Positions 42,449 through 52,319 of a stretch of 64,000 bases of DNA are shown piece after piece. This DNA is from Evernia prunastri (taxonomy: Eukaryota; Ascomycota; Lecanoromycetes; Lecanorales; Parmeliaceae), in the NCBI GenBank assembly GCA_003184365.1, contig NKYR01000030.1:248001-312000 (forward strand). The letters are read 5' to 3'. The translations under genes and the position numbers were made by a program. The number at the start of each line of letters is the position of its first letter. Within the stretch, counting starts at the first letter, position 1. The notes beneath the pieces were generated by a model, which saw only the letters and a program-made list of their open reading frames with translations, was not told where the DNA came from and did no database searches.

Positions 42449-43942
42449 GAGACCGACCTGGTCTCATTTCCGACATAGTCTCGCGTTGCGCGAATTGTCA
42501 GAGCCTGGGAGAAGAGGATGAATGAGAAAGAAAGTGTTCGAGTATTCCCTTGACGAGGAGTCCATCTGCTAACACTCTTGGACCAAGAAAAGATGAAGCT
42601 GGCGTCTCAATGTCGTAGTGATGACACTGACATAAGTTGCACTCGATCTATGCTTCTCGCAACAGTAGGTGGGACTGTCGATCAGTGTGTGTGATGAAGA
42701 TTGCAGTGATTCGAGTCTCAAAGATGAGGAGTTTCCAGGCGCACTGGGTTACGAGATACGAGCCACCGCTACGGCCTACTTAGCCTGCAGGGACCCTGTG
42801 GGGGGGTGTGGGGTCCGTCAGGACAGCCCAATCGTCAATAAGAGTAGCGTCTGAGAATTGAGATAAAAGAAATGCGATTTCACTTTTGATCGGATTAATC
42901 TCGGTGGATAATGACAGGCCGTGTACTGAGACTCCGTAGTAGGGCTCACACTAGCCCACAGGTACCGTTATTAACATAAGGTATTATTCTGCCGAACCTT
43001 CAGAATTGTTAGTGTCACTTTAGATACCTAATTTGCGGACTCATGAGTAAAGACTAAAGCTCACAATTAGAGTCCACTGTACTATTTTTATGTACGGAGT
43101 GCTCGTACGCGAATACTACCTCCCTCAACTTCTCAAGCCTGTAAACGCGTATAATGTACTCTAGACGATGTTCTAGATCAATAGCCTCAGCTGACGACCC
43201 TCGGCTTCTTGGCCTCTTGGCCACATTGATCCTCTGAAATAGGACAAGCCATCCGCTAAGGTTGCATCTGCTAAATCGGCTTGGCCGCTCAGCAGTCAGC
43301 ACGGCATGGTACACCGTAATACTGTAACACTGTAACACTGTGCAGTGGGACCTATCAGGCTACGGTACCCTAATGGATTTGACAGCTGACCGAGAGTACT
43401 TTATCCAGGTTATCCTGTATTCTATCCTGTTGTCCTATCATTACCTTGCCATCAAGGCAGTAGTCTGCACAAGTAGTTTGACTCGCAAGGCTTCCACCGC
43501 AAAACAGATCACAACGTGTAAAATTACTTACAAGGATGCGAAGAAATGTGATTGTCTTCGGTCAATGGAAGTCATTGATCGGATACTCTAGGCACTTTAG
43601 CGGCAAAAAGGAATGCGGCGCCGGCTCGGTCAATCGGTCATAGAGTGTAGGTACGAGGGTAAAGGTAGAATAGAACAATTAATAACCCGTACTCTAGGTC
43701 TGACAAAGACCGCATCCTTTTCCATTAATGTTTAATGCCCTTTTTTTTCCCTTTGTACATATCAGCCGTGCCTGCAACTCTTTTCTTCTCTTTTCCTTTC
43801 TCTTGCTGCCTCTATTGTCCTTCCATTATGCGCTCCAACAGTTCCAGCCCACCGACCTCTTTAGAACGTCCACGAGCCCTCGAATCTGTTAGATAACCGC
43901 CGACCGGTTGAACCGATCGCTCCCTGCCATTCTCGAGCTGCT
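42449..43942. other. intergenic, CCC2 upstream region
   Basis: 1.5 kb with no supported gene. A small repeat 'gtaacactgtaacactg' lies at 43321-43340, and a pyrimidine-rich tract (43740-43815) forms the likely 5' leader of the copper ATPase gene. Confidence 0.5.
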
Positions 43943-46900
43943 GTGGCCCCCACCATGGCTTCAGCTACACACATGGCGACCACAACACTGCGGGTCGAAG
44001 GAATGACATGCGGCGCATGTACATCTGCAGTGGAGAGCGCTTTCAAAAACATTGATGGCGCCGGCAACGTCTCCGTAAGCTTGGTCATGGAAAGAGCGGT
44101 AGTACAGCACAACCCGCAAACGCTATCTCCGGAAAAGGTCCAAGAGATCATTGAGGATCGGGGCTTCGGCGCTGAGGTCCTCGCCACCGACGTTCCCAGT
44201 TTCGTTGGAAAAGAGGAGACACCTAGTGACGGCGGGAATACTATACCGGAAAATGCAGCTGGTCTATGTACTACGACGCTGGCAGTCGAGGGTATGACTT
44301 GTGGTGCCTGTACCTCGGCTGTTGAGGGGGGCTTCAAGAACGTCCCAGGCATTAAGTCGATGAGCATATCTCTTCTCTCGGAACGCGCCGTCGTCGAACA
44401 CGAATCTTCCATTATTACACCCGAGGCGATCGCAGAAATTATCGAAGACAGGGGTTTTGGTGCCGAGGTTCTGGAGACCCAGGTATCACCAGCACTATCA
44501 ACTCGAGGGACCAAACACCAAAAATCGGACCAGTCTCAAGTCGAATTAACCACAACAACCGTAGCGATCGAGGGTATGACCTGCGGTGCCTGCACTTCAG
44601 CAGTCGAGGGGGGTTTCAAGGCTGTGGAAGGGCTGGTGCAGTTCAACATCAGTCTCTTAGCTGAGCGGGCTGTCATAGTTCACGATCCAGCGAAGCTTTC
44701 ACCTAAGCAGATTACAGAGATTATCGAAGATCGAGGTTTCGATGCTAAGCTCCTATCCTCGCAACGTGGCTCGGCAGAACGATCGACAGCGACGCGAAAT
44801 GTGCACTTAAAGGTTTTTGGTCTTCCCGACTCGTCCTCTGCTACTGCTCTCGAAGACGCCTTACGTCTACTTCCTGGTGTCTCTTCCGCTGTGGTTCATC
44901 TTACGACGTCGCGAGTCAATGTCATTCACAATCCTTCATTGATCGGCCTTCGAGGGCTGGTGGAAACTGTAGAGAATTTGGGATACAACGCCCTTTTGGC
45001 AGACTCTGATGACAACAATGCACAGCTCGAGTCCCTGGCAAAGACCCGCGAAATACAAGAATGGAGGCGGGCTTTCTGGTACTCCCTTTCTTTCGCTGTC
45101 CCGGTCTTCCTGATAAGTATGGCGATACCTATGCTCATCCCACGGCTGGACTTTGGCTCTTTCCTGCTCTGGATACCCGGACTTTACCTTGGCGATGTCG
45201 TTTGCCTTAGCCTCACTATACCTGTTCAGTTCGGTATTGGGAAACGCTTCTACGTCTCTTCCTACAAATCTTTGAAGCACGGTTCGCCTACAATGGATGT
45301 ACTCGTCACTCTGGGTACTTCCGCGGCTTTCTTCTTCAGCATTGCGGCAATGATTGTGTCGGTCCTGATTCCTCCACACACTCGTCCCAGCACAGTGTTC
45401 GAGACAAGTAGCATGCTAATAACCTTCATCACTCTGGGCCGTTATCTCGAGAATCGAGCAAAGGGCCAAACTTCAAAGGCGCTTTCAAGGTTGATGTCTT
45501 TAGCACCTTCGATGGCTACAATCTACGCGGATCCTATCGCTGCGGAGAAGGCGGCAGAGGATTGGGATGCTGCCGTACCTAGTGAGCTTGCAGAGAAACG
45601 GGGTGCGGTTCCCCACGATCAGCCCAGCAATGCAGCTGAGGAAAGGATCATTCCCACAGAGCTGATTGAAGTCGGGGACATCGTGGTCTTGCGTCCTGGC
45701 GGCCAAGTCCCAGCTGACGGCACAGTCACTCGAGGACAGAGTTACTTCGATGAGAGCATGGTTACTGGTGAGGCAGTTGAGATCCTGAAAAAGCCGGGAA
45801 GCGATCTCATGGCAGGAACCGTCAACGGATCGGGTCGAATTGATTTCCGAGTAACTCGAGCAGGCCGCGATACGCAGCTGAGTCAGATCGTCAAGCTAGT
45901 CCAGGAGGCTCAAACCAGTCGTGCGCCAATCCAACGTATGGCTGATGTCGTTGCGGGCTACTTTGTTCCCACCATTATCGCTCTTGGTCTATTGACCTTC
46001 GTCTCCTGGATGGTCCTGAGTCATGTGCTGCCGCCATCTGAATGTCCAGAAGTTTTCCTCAAACCTGAGAGTGGTGGCAAGTTCATGGTCTGTCTTAAGC
46101 TGTGTATTTCAGTAATCGTATTTGCATGTCCATGTGCGCTTGGTCTTAGCACTCCGACCGCTGTCATGGTGGGTACAGGAATTGGGGCGGAACAAGGGAT
46201 TCTGGTCAAAGGAGGCGCTGCTCTCGAGATAGCTACCAAGGTCACCCATATCGTCTTCGATAAGACAGGCACTCTAACTATGGGAAAAATGAGCGTTCCA
46301 GAAGTCCAGCTTGAGCAGATCTGGGAAGTAAACGACTGGCGGCGAAAGCTGTGGTGGTCATTGGTTGGATTGGCTGAAATGGGTAGCGAACACCCCATTG
46401 GCAGGGCCATACTCGACACAGCGAAGCTGGAGTTGAACATAGGAAGCGAAAGCATGATTGATGGCAGTGTTGGGGATTTTGAAGCAACTGTTGGCAAAGG
46501 TATCTGTGCCAGCGTCGAACCGGCCACCTCCGCAATTCCGAAACGCTACAAAGTACACGTGGGCAACTCGTCCTATCTCAATTCTCAAGGCATCGCCTTG
46601 CCTCCTGATGTCGCCGCCATCTCCGCAGCAAACCCCGATACTGGCAGCTTCGAAGTATCACAGTCAGGTACCACCCAGATCTACGTTGCCATCGACAATG
46701 CCTACGCTGGTGTTCTTTCCCTTTCCGACACGATTAAGCCTAGCGCAGCCGCCACGATAATCGCTCTAAATCGCATGAAGATTACGAGTTCCCTTGTTAC
46801 TGGGGATCAATACTCAACTGCTGCCGCTGTCGCTGCTCGGGTTGGCATTCCGAAGGCCAACATCCATGCTGGGGTCTCCCCCGATCAGAAGCAGAAGATC

Positions 46901-47491
46901 ATCAAACAAATTCAAGAACAAGGTACTGTAGTTGCCATGGTGGGCGACGGGATCAACGACTCGCCTGCTCTTGCGACAGCCAACATTGGTATCGCTCTAA
47001 GCTCAGGCACAGACGTCGCTATGGAAGCGGCTGACATCGTGCTCATGCGCCCCGAAGACATGCTCAGCGTCGCAGCTTCCTTGAGTCTGTCGCGCACGAT
47101 ATTCAAGCGTATCAAGTTGAATCTGATGTGGGCCTGTCTGTACAACTTGATTGGACTACCTTTTGCGATGGGCTTCGGGCTGGTGCTGCCTGGTCATATC
47201 ATGATGCCTCCTATGGCTGCGGGTGCCGCGATGGCCGCTAGCAGTGTCAGTGTCGTAGGCAGCAGTCTCCTTCTGAAATTCTGGAAGAGGCCTGGATGGA
47301 TGACGGTAGAGAGACTTGAGGCGGAAGGCCCGAAGAGCGAGTCATTGAAGGGGATGCGCATGACAAATGACAGAGGATTGCCAGATCGATTGGGCATGAG
47401 GTGGATTGGAGGCTTGACAAATGGCATTTTGGGAGCGCGGCGCAAGGTGAATGATGGGTACCTACCTTTACAAGACATTGAGGCTGTATAA
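43943..47491 (+). CDS. CCC2: Copper-transporting P1B-type ATPase
   Basis: Intronless ORF of 1182 aa. It pumps Cu(I) into the late Golgi for loading onto multicopper oxidases, as yeast Ccc2 does. Three N-terminal metal-binding domains each carry GMTCGACTSA (about residues 20, 114 and 211). A fourth ferredoxin-like repeat (NVHLKVFGLPDSSSATALED, about 285-350) has lost the CxxC. Eight-helix core: FACPCALGLSTPTA holds the CPC copper site, TGEA the actuator loop, DKTGTLTMGK the phosphorylated Asp, SEHPIG the ATP-binding HP motif, and GDGINDSPAL the hinge. A second Met in frame (MASATHM) four codons later may be the real start. The tail is long and basic compared with yeast. Intact. Confidence 0.95.
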   Translation: MAPTMASATHMATTTLRVEGMTCGACTSAVESAFKNIDGAGNVSVSLVMERAVVQHNPQTLSPEKVQEIIEDRGFGAEVLATDVPSFVGKEETPSDGGNTIPENAAGLCTTTLAVEGMTCGACTSAVEGGFKNVPGIKSMSISLLSERAVVEHESSIITPEAIAEIIEDRGFGAEVLETQVSPALSTRGTKHQKSDQSQVELTTTTVAIEGMTCGACTSAVEGGFKAVEGLVQFNISLLAERAVIVHDPAKLSPKQITEIIEDRGFDAKLLSSQRGSAERSTATRNVHLKVFGLPDSSSATALEDALRLLPGVSSAVVHLTTSRVNVIHNPSLIGLRGLVETVENLGYNALLADSDDNNAQLESLAKTREIQEWRRAFWYSLSFAVPVFLISMAIPMLIPRLDFGSFLLWIPGLYLGDVVCLSLTIPVQFGIGKRFYVSSYKSLKHGSPTMDVLVTLGTSAAFFFSIAAMIVSVLIPPHTRPSTVFETSSMLITFITLGRYLENRAKGQTSKALSRLMSLAPSMATIYADPIAAEKAAEDWDAAVPSELAEKRGAVPHDQPSNAAEERIIPTELIEVGDIVVLRPGGQVPADGTVTRGQSYFDESMVTGEAVEILKKPGSDLMAGTVNGSGRIDFRVTRAGRDTQLSQIVKLVQEAQTSRAPIQRMADVVAGYFVPTIIALGLLTFVSWMVLSHVLPPSECPEVFLKPESGGKFMVCLKLCISVIVFACPCALGLSTPTAVMVGTGIGAEQGILVKGGAALEIATKVTHIVFDKTGTLTMGKMSVPEVQLEQIWEVNDWRRKLWWSLVGLAEMGSEHPIGRAILDTAKLELNIGSESMIDGSVGDFEATVGKGICASVEPATSAIPKRYKVHVGNSSYLNSQGIALPPDVAAISAANPDTGSFEVSQSGTTQIYVAIDNAYAGVLSLSDTIKPSAAATIIALNRMKITSSLVTGDQYSTAAAVAARVGIPKANIHAGVSPDQKQKIIKQIQEQGTVVAMVGDGINDSPALATANIGIALSSGTDVAMEAADIVLMRPEDMLSVAASLSLSRTIFKRIKLNLMWACLYNLIGLPFAMGFGLVLPGHIMMPPMAAGAAMAASSVSVVGSSLLLKFWKRPGWMTVERLEAEGPKSESLKGMRMTNDRGLPDRLGMRWIGGLTNGILGARRKVNDGYLPLQDIEAV

Positions 47492-48395
47492 TATTTGTAT
47501 GGTGTACTTTGCTCGACGATGTCATGGATATATGAAGTAAAGGTGTTTGGGCACCTTGGATAGGATGCTTGCTTTGCCACGCAGATAGCACCCACAGGCG
47601 GCGTGTTCTGATGTATTTCTAAGATATTGTAATTACTATCAATCTTTTATCGTAACTATCAAAGACCATTCCCTAAGTTTTGCAGATCGAAGCAGAAAAT
47701 AAGGCCGAAAAATGCCAAGACAAGCAAGTTCAGCGATCATCTGCCCTAAAGTATGACTACCTAAAGCAAAGTACGTAAGTACGTACAGTTAGAGTTATTA
47801 CTCTAGGTACAGGAATCGACGTTGGCAGATCCTCCTTATCAGTTACTTACTGACTGGTTGTTGGGGATATGATAAGCCAAATTATAAGTACCAATTAATG
47901 TACTATTGTTAACTTAGTAGTTCGTTCCCTAATACAAATCCATGACTTGGACCAATCTTTTCAATGCTTCGTGACAAGATACATGCCAGATGCATGCAAG
48001 ATGCATTTCGGCGTTTTTGCCATGCCTAGACTTTCTCTCTGCTGTTGCCTTTACAAGAAAGGTTCGGCGCCTTTCTTATCTTACTCAAATTAAAGACGAG
48101 GTTTACATAACTTATACTGTATTACGTTACGTCCTTTGTTGCTGTTCTTGTCGTCTAGGCCATATATCATATTGCTTATGCCCTCGTGCCCTCTTACTCT
48201 TTTCCCTTGTCTCCGTCATTCCCTCTTCTGCTCTCTCCTTCTGTTCAAAATTTCTTCTCGTTTCAATCGGCTCTTAAGGTCAATTGTAGAGGTCGTCGTT
48301 CTGCTGGCGGATTTCATATCAAGCCACTGCCTTTTCCAATTGAGTTCCCAAATCTGCTTTGAGCCTCTGACACAGGCATCTCTGTCCCGTCCATC
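47492..48395. other. CCC2 3' flank and DUR3 leader
   Basis: The first half is AT-rich with TACGTAAGTACGTAC-type palindromic repeats at 47765-47790. The second half is pyrimidine-rich and probably the DUR3 5' leader. No gene recognised. HGATAR-like GATA sites, the usual mark of nitrogen control, were not scored rigorously. Confidence 0.4.
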
Positions 48396-51214
48396 ATGCC
48401 GATAAGCCCTCCTCTGAGCGCAGGCTTCGGCTATGGCATCGTACTCGGCCTGGGATTTGCTTTCGCCCTAGGAATGATGACCACAACTTATGTCCTCAAG
48501 AGGTACAACTCAGAGGTTCAGACCTCGGAGATGTTCAGCACGGCTGGAAGAACCGTCAAATCAGGTCTCGTTGCCAGTGCTGTGGTCTCTTCTTGGACCT
48601 GGGCTGCCACATTGCTGCAGTCCTCTGGCGTGGCCTACCGTTATGGAGTCTCCGGTCCCTTTTGGTACGCATCGGGTGCTACGGTGCAGATTCTATTGTT
48701 CGCAACTTTGGCAATCGAGATGAAAAGGAAAGCACCCAATGCTCATACCTTTCTTGAGGTGATTCGAGCTCGGTATGGAGTGTATGCGCACTTGGTCTTC
48801 ACTGTATTCGGGTTGATGACCAATGTACTGGTACTTTGAGACTGGGCATATCAAGCTCATTTTCGTGGCTGACGAGTGACCGAAGGTGACCGCTATACTT
48901 CTCACAGGAGGCTCTGCTGTCGTGACCTCTCTCACTGGCATGCCAACTGCAGCAGCCTGTTTCCTCTTACCGATTGGCGTCGTTCTGTATACGATTGCGG
49001 GAGGAATCAAAGCGACCTTTCTTACGGACTACGTTCATACGGTCATGATTTTGATCATTATCTTCCCCTTCGTGAGTCCCTGCACTTAAAATTTAAATTC
49101 AATACGAGCTGTACTGACCTCGGTGTCTAGGCGTTCACAGGTACTTGATATTCCGTCATTAATCTCGCGAAGATCTGTTGACCATTAGATAGCCTACGCT
49201 ACCAATGCCAACCTTGGAAGTCCCGCTAAAGTTTACGACCTTTTGACGACGGCTGCGAAAGACCACCCAGTAGCTGGAAACGCCCAGGGTAGCTACCTGA
49301 CAATGCGATCACAACAAGGAGCCATTTTCTTCGTGATAAATATTGTGGGAAATTTCGGCACGGTATTCATGGACAACGGTACGTGCTCAGGATTGTCTAA
49401 TGAATTCAACTTATGCCAGTGTACTTTGCTGATAGCCACTGAAAGGCTACTACAACAAAGCCATTGCGGCGAGTCCGGTTCATGCCCTTCCTGGTTATGT
49501 AATGGGCGGCCTCAGTTGGTTTGCTATTCCGTGGCTTGCGGCTACCACGATGGGTCTCTCAGCGCTTGCTTTGGAGACCAACCCAGCTTTTCCAACGTTT
49601 CCTGATCGAATGGCGGATGACGACGTTACCGCCGGTTTGGTCCTCCCCTAGTAAGTCTGAACGTTGAGTGTTCCCTCCGATGCGTAGTGTTTCCTTTTAT
49701 CATGGGGCATACATGGCGAGTATTAGTACCCCTCCAACATTAGCATGCCTCGAAGATTCATGTAAAGAAGAATCGCTGACTGCGCGTGATGAAAGTGCTG
49801 CTGTTGCACTTTTGGGAAAGGGTGGCGCGGCTGCAACGTTACTCTTAATTTTTATGGGCAAGTACAATTCCCGAGCACCTCCTTTCGACCACAGACTACT
49901 TTGCTAGTTGCTAGACAACTTCTGGAAGCAGCAAGCTCTCAAATCCCTTTGAGTTGCCTCATTGCTCGGTGTTCTGCCCCAAAGCAAAAATGCTGACTCC
50001 GCGATCTTCATAGCCGTCACATCAGCCTCCTCTTCCGAATACATTGCTGTCAGCAGCATATTTACTTATGATATCTATCAGACATATTTCAACCCTAACG
50101 CTCCGGGCAAGGTGTTGATAAACATGGCTCATTCATTTGTGGTCATATACGCCATTCTACTGGCAGCATTTTCAACCGGGCTTTATTGTGGGTATCCATC
50201 CCATATCCCTAGTAGATAATCTCTGACTACCGGCCAGATATTGGTATCTCTATGGGTTATCTATACCTGATGATGGTGATTGAGCCTTTCCCTATGGTTG
50301 CGTCGACGTCTAACGGCAAGACAGGGCGTTATCATATCGTCTGCAGTACTTCCAGCAGTCCTGACGTTGATGTGGAACAAGCAAAATATTTACGCCGTGT
50401 GTCTCTCCCCAATTCTGGGCCTTGTTTGCTCCCTTACTGGTGAGTCCAATTGCCACAAGTCGATTCTAGAAGAGTGGTCTATTTACACAGGACTCCAGCT
50501 TGGCTCGTGACTGCCAAAAAGGAGTTTGGCAACCTGTCCGTCGCAAGCACCGGTTCAAAGTACGTACTCGGCTTTCTGAATACCTTTGTTATAGTCCGCC
50601 ATGAATTCGTCGTAGCTGACATTGCCCCGAGTAACCCCATGGTGGCCGGAAACGTCGCCGCCTTATTGTCGCCTCTTGTGTTTATCCCAGTCTTGACCTA
50701 TGCTTTCGGTCCTCAAAACTATGATTACAAATCCATGGCTGAGATTCGTCTGGGCAACGACGAAGGCATTGCAGCTGCGGCCCATACAGATCTGGAACAG
50801 ATTCCAGGTGGCAATGGCATGTCAGCGGCTGACACCGAATCGGAGCAAAAGCAGCTCAGCCGGGCATCCCTCATTGCTAAGAGCCTGACCGTGTTCATGA
50901 CGCTTGCGTTGCTCATTTTGTGGCCTATGCCATTGTACGGAAATGGATACATTTTCAGCAAGAAATTCTTCACAGGCTGGGTCTCAGTGGGTATACTGTG
51001 GCTATTCTGCAGCTCGTTCTGTGTAGGACTGTTCCCGCTTTGGGAGGGAAGGCACAGCATGGCCCACACGTTCAAGAGTATTGTACGAGACTTAATGGGG
51101 AAGGGTGGGGCGAAGAACATCAGAGGAAGAGCCATTGAAGGAAGCGAAGGGTCGACGTCACCTGTAGAAGGGAGCGAGAAAGTACCCGAAGTCGCCATGG
51201 AGAAAGCCGGATGA
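48396..51214 (+). CDS. DUR3: Urea/proton symporter DUR3 (SSS family)
   Basis: Eleven exons: 48396-48830, 48886-49071, 49131-49140, 49193-49378, 49446-49650, 49796-49857, 50014-50187, 50238-50275, 50325-50439, 50499-50559 and 50632-51214; every junction keeps phase. Plasma-membrane sodium:solute-symporter fold with about 14 hydrophobic helices. DUR3 features: YGIVLGLGFAFALGMMTTTYVLKRY, SGLVASAVVSSWTWAATLLQSS, YGVSGPFWYASGATVQILLF, YTIAGGIKATFLTDYVHT, NIVGNFGTVFMDNGYYNKAIAA, VTSASSSEYIAVSSIFTYDIY and NNPMVAGNVAALLSPL. Exon 3 is a 10-nt microexon and exon 6 ends at a GC donor (GCAAGT). Urea uptake is the known role of the family; polyamines are also taken up in yeast. No lesion found, despite the many short open frames. 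Confidence 0.93.
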
Positions 51215-51451
51215 TCTTTCAGTAGGAAGAAAAAAAAGAAAGTGTGTTTGATGAATGCAACGGTCTTGTCGATTAATGTATCTGCACTGTTTGTTTACGC
51301 CATGTATTCGCGTCTTTTCATGTGCAGGTAGCAGATCTCCAGAAAGTCACTCTCATATTCCCAAACTCCACCACGCAGTGACTTTTTTTTCCAGCTCAGA
51401 CCCTGGCTTGGTCAAAGTCACGTATCGATCCTTGCCCGCCAGCCTCCAAAG

Positions 51452-51990
51452 TTATTGAGTCTTGAAAAGCAGAATCGCGCAATGTCCCAGATAAAAGTAG
51501 ATGAAGTGCTTCGTTTCTGCATTGCGGTCAGCGCGTGGACTATCCGCGTCTATCCCAGTGGAGCCTACCGTGCGTGACGAAGCTTCCAAAATTCCTTCCA
51601 ACGATGCAGTGCCATGTAGCTCCTGCGCGAGAGTCGAACTGGTACACTTGGAGTCAGGCTTGGTGCTCAAACCGCAGTCCCAGTGCCGTCCAATGAAACA
51701 GAGGGAGGGTCGACGTACCTCCTTCTTGATGTATTGCGCAATATCCTTCTCAACTTGGAATTTGGACATGGCCTCCTCGGCCACCTCCACAGCCTGCCGC
51801 TGCATCTCCTCGCTCTGGGAAGTCGTGAGTTTCGCTGCTGATTCCAAGGAGCGGGGCTGTAATCACCATATCGGCAGATTTGATCTGGGCTGGGACGACT
51901 TCAGTAGATGCTACACAGATTTGGCGGCTCCAGATGAAAGGAAAGGGAAGGGTAGGTACAGTCAAGCTTCTCCTTCTTCTCGGTTGCCAT
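51452..51990 (-). CDS. Dynein light chain LC8
   Basis: Five exons: 51990-51960, 51889-51867, 51814-51719, 51638-51569 and 51516-51452, giving 94 aa, the normal LC8 size is about 89-94. The spliced protein starts MATEKKEKLDSQIKSADMSEEMQ, then EKDIAQYIKKEFDSRAG, TWHCIVGRNFGSFVTHETKH and FIYFYLGHCAILLFK: the complete LC8 fold including the target-binding groove (GRNFGSFVTHE). It dimerises and binds short TQT-type motifs in dynein intermediate chain and many partners. The Aspergillus orthologue is NUDG. Exon 2 is only 23 nt. Several acceptors had alternatives; the ones used are the only ones that keep the LC8 frame. Confidence 0.93.
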
Positions 51991-52319
51991 TATGAACGTT
52001 GATGGACGCTCCAGGAGTTGAAGCTTTGGCGTATGTCTTTATTCTCTGTGCAAGGGCAAAGCTGGTGCTGTTGAAAGACAGATGTTATGCTTTGACTAAG
52101 CACTATCTAAATGCGGGGAGAGACGCCGTCGCCAAAAGTGCAAATTGATGATAAAGCAAGAACGTTTCTGATAGTTAGGCCTGTAAGGTACGAGTGAGTT
52201 ACAGTGGGTCCGCCCCGCGTAAATTACCCACGCTAGTTAGGTAAGGTACTCGTACTTAAAACATGAAAAGAAATATCTCAGTTGACTGACAAGACTTAAG
52301 ACACTCCTAAAATCTGCAA
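51991..52319. promoter_or_regulatory. Divergent spacer, LC8 / MRD1
   Basis: 329 bp between divergent start codons. No named motif; both promoters must lie here. Confidence 0.45.
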
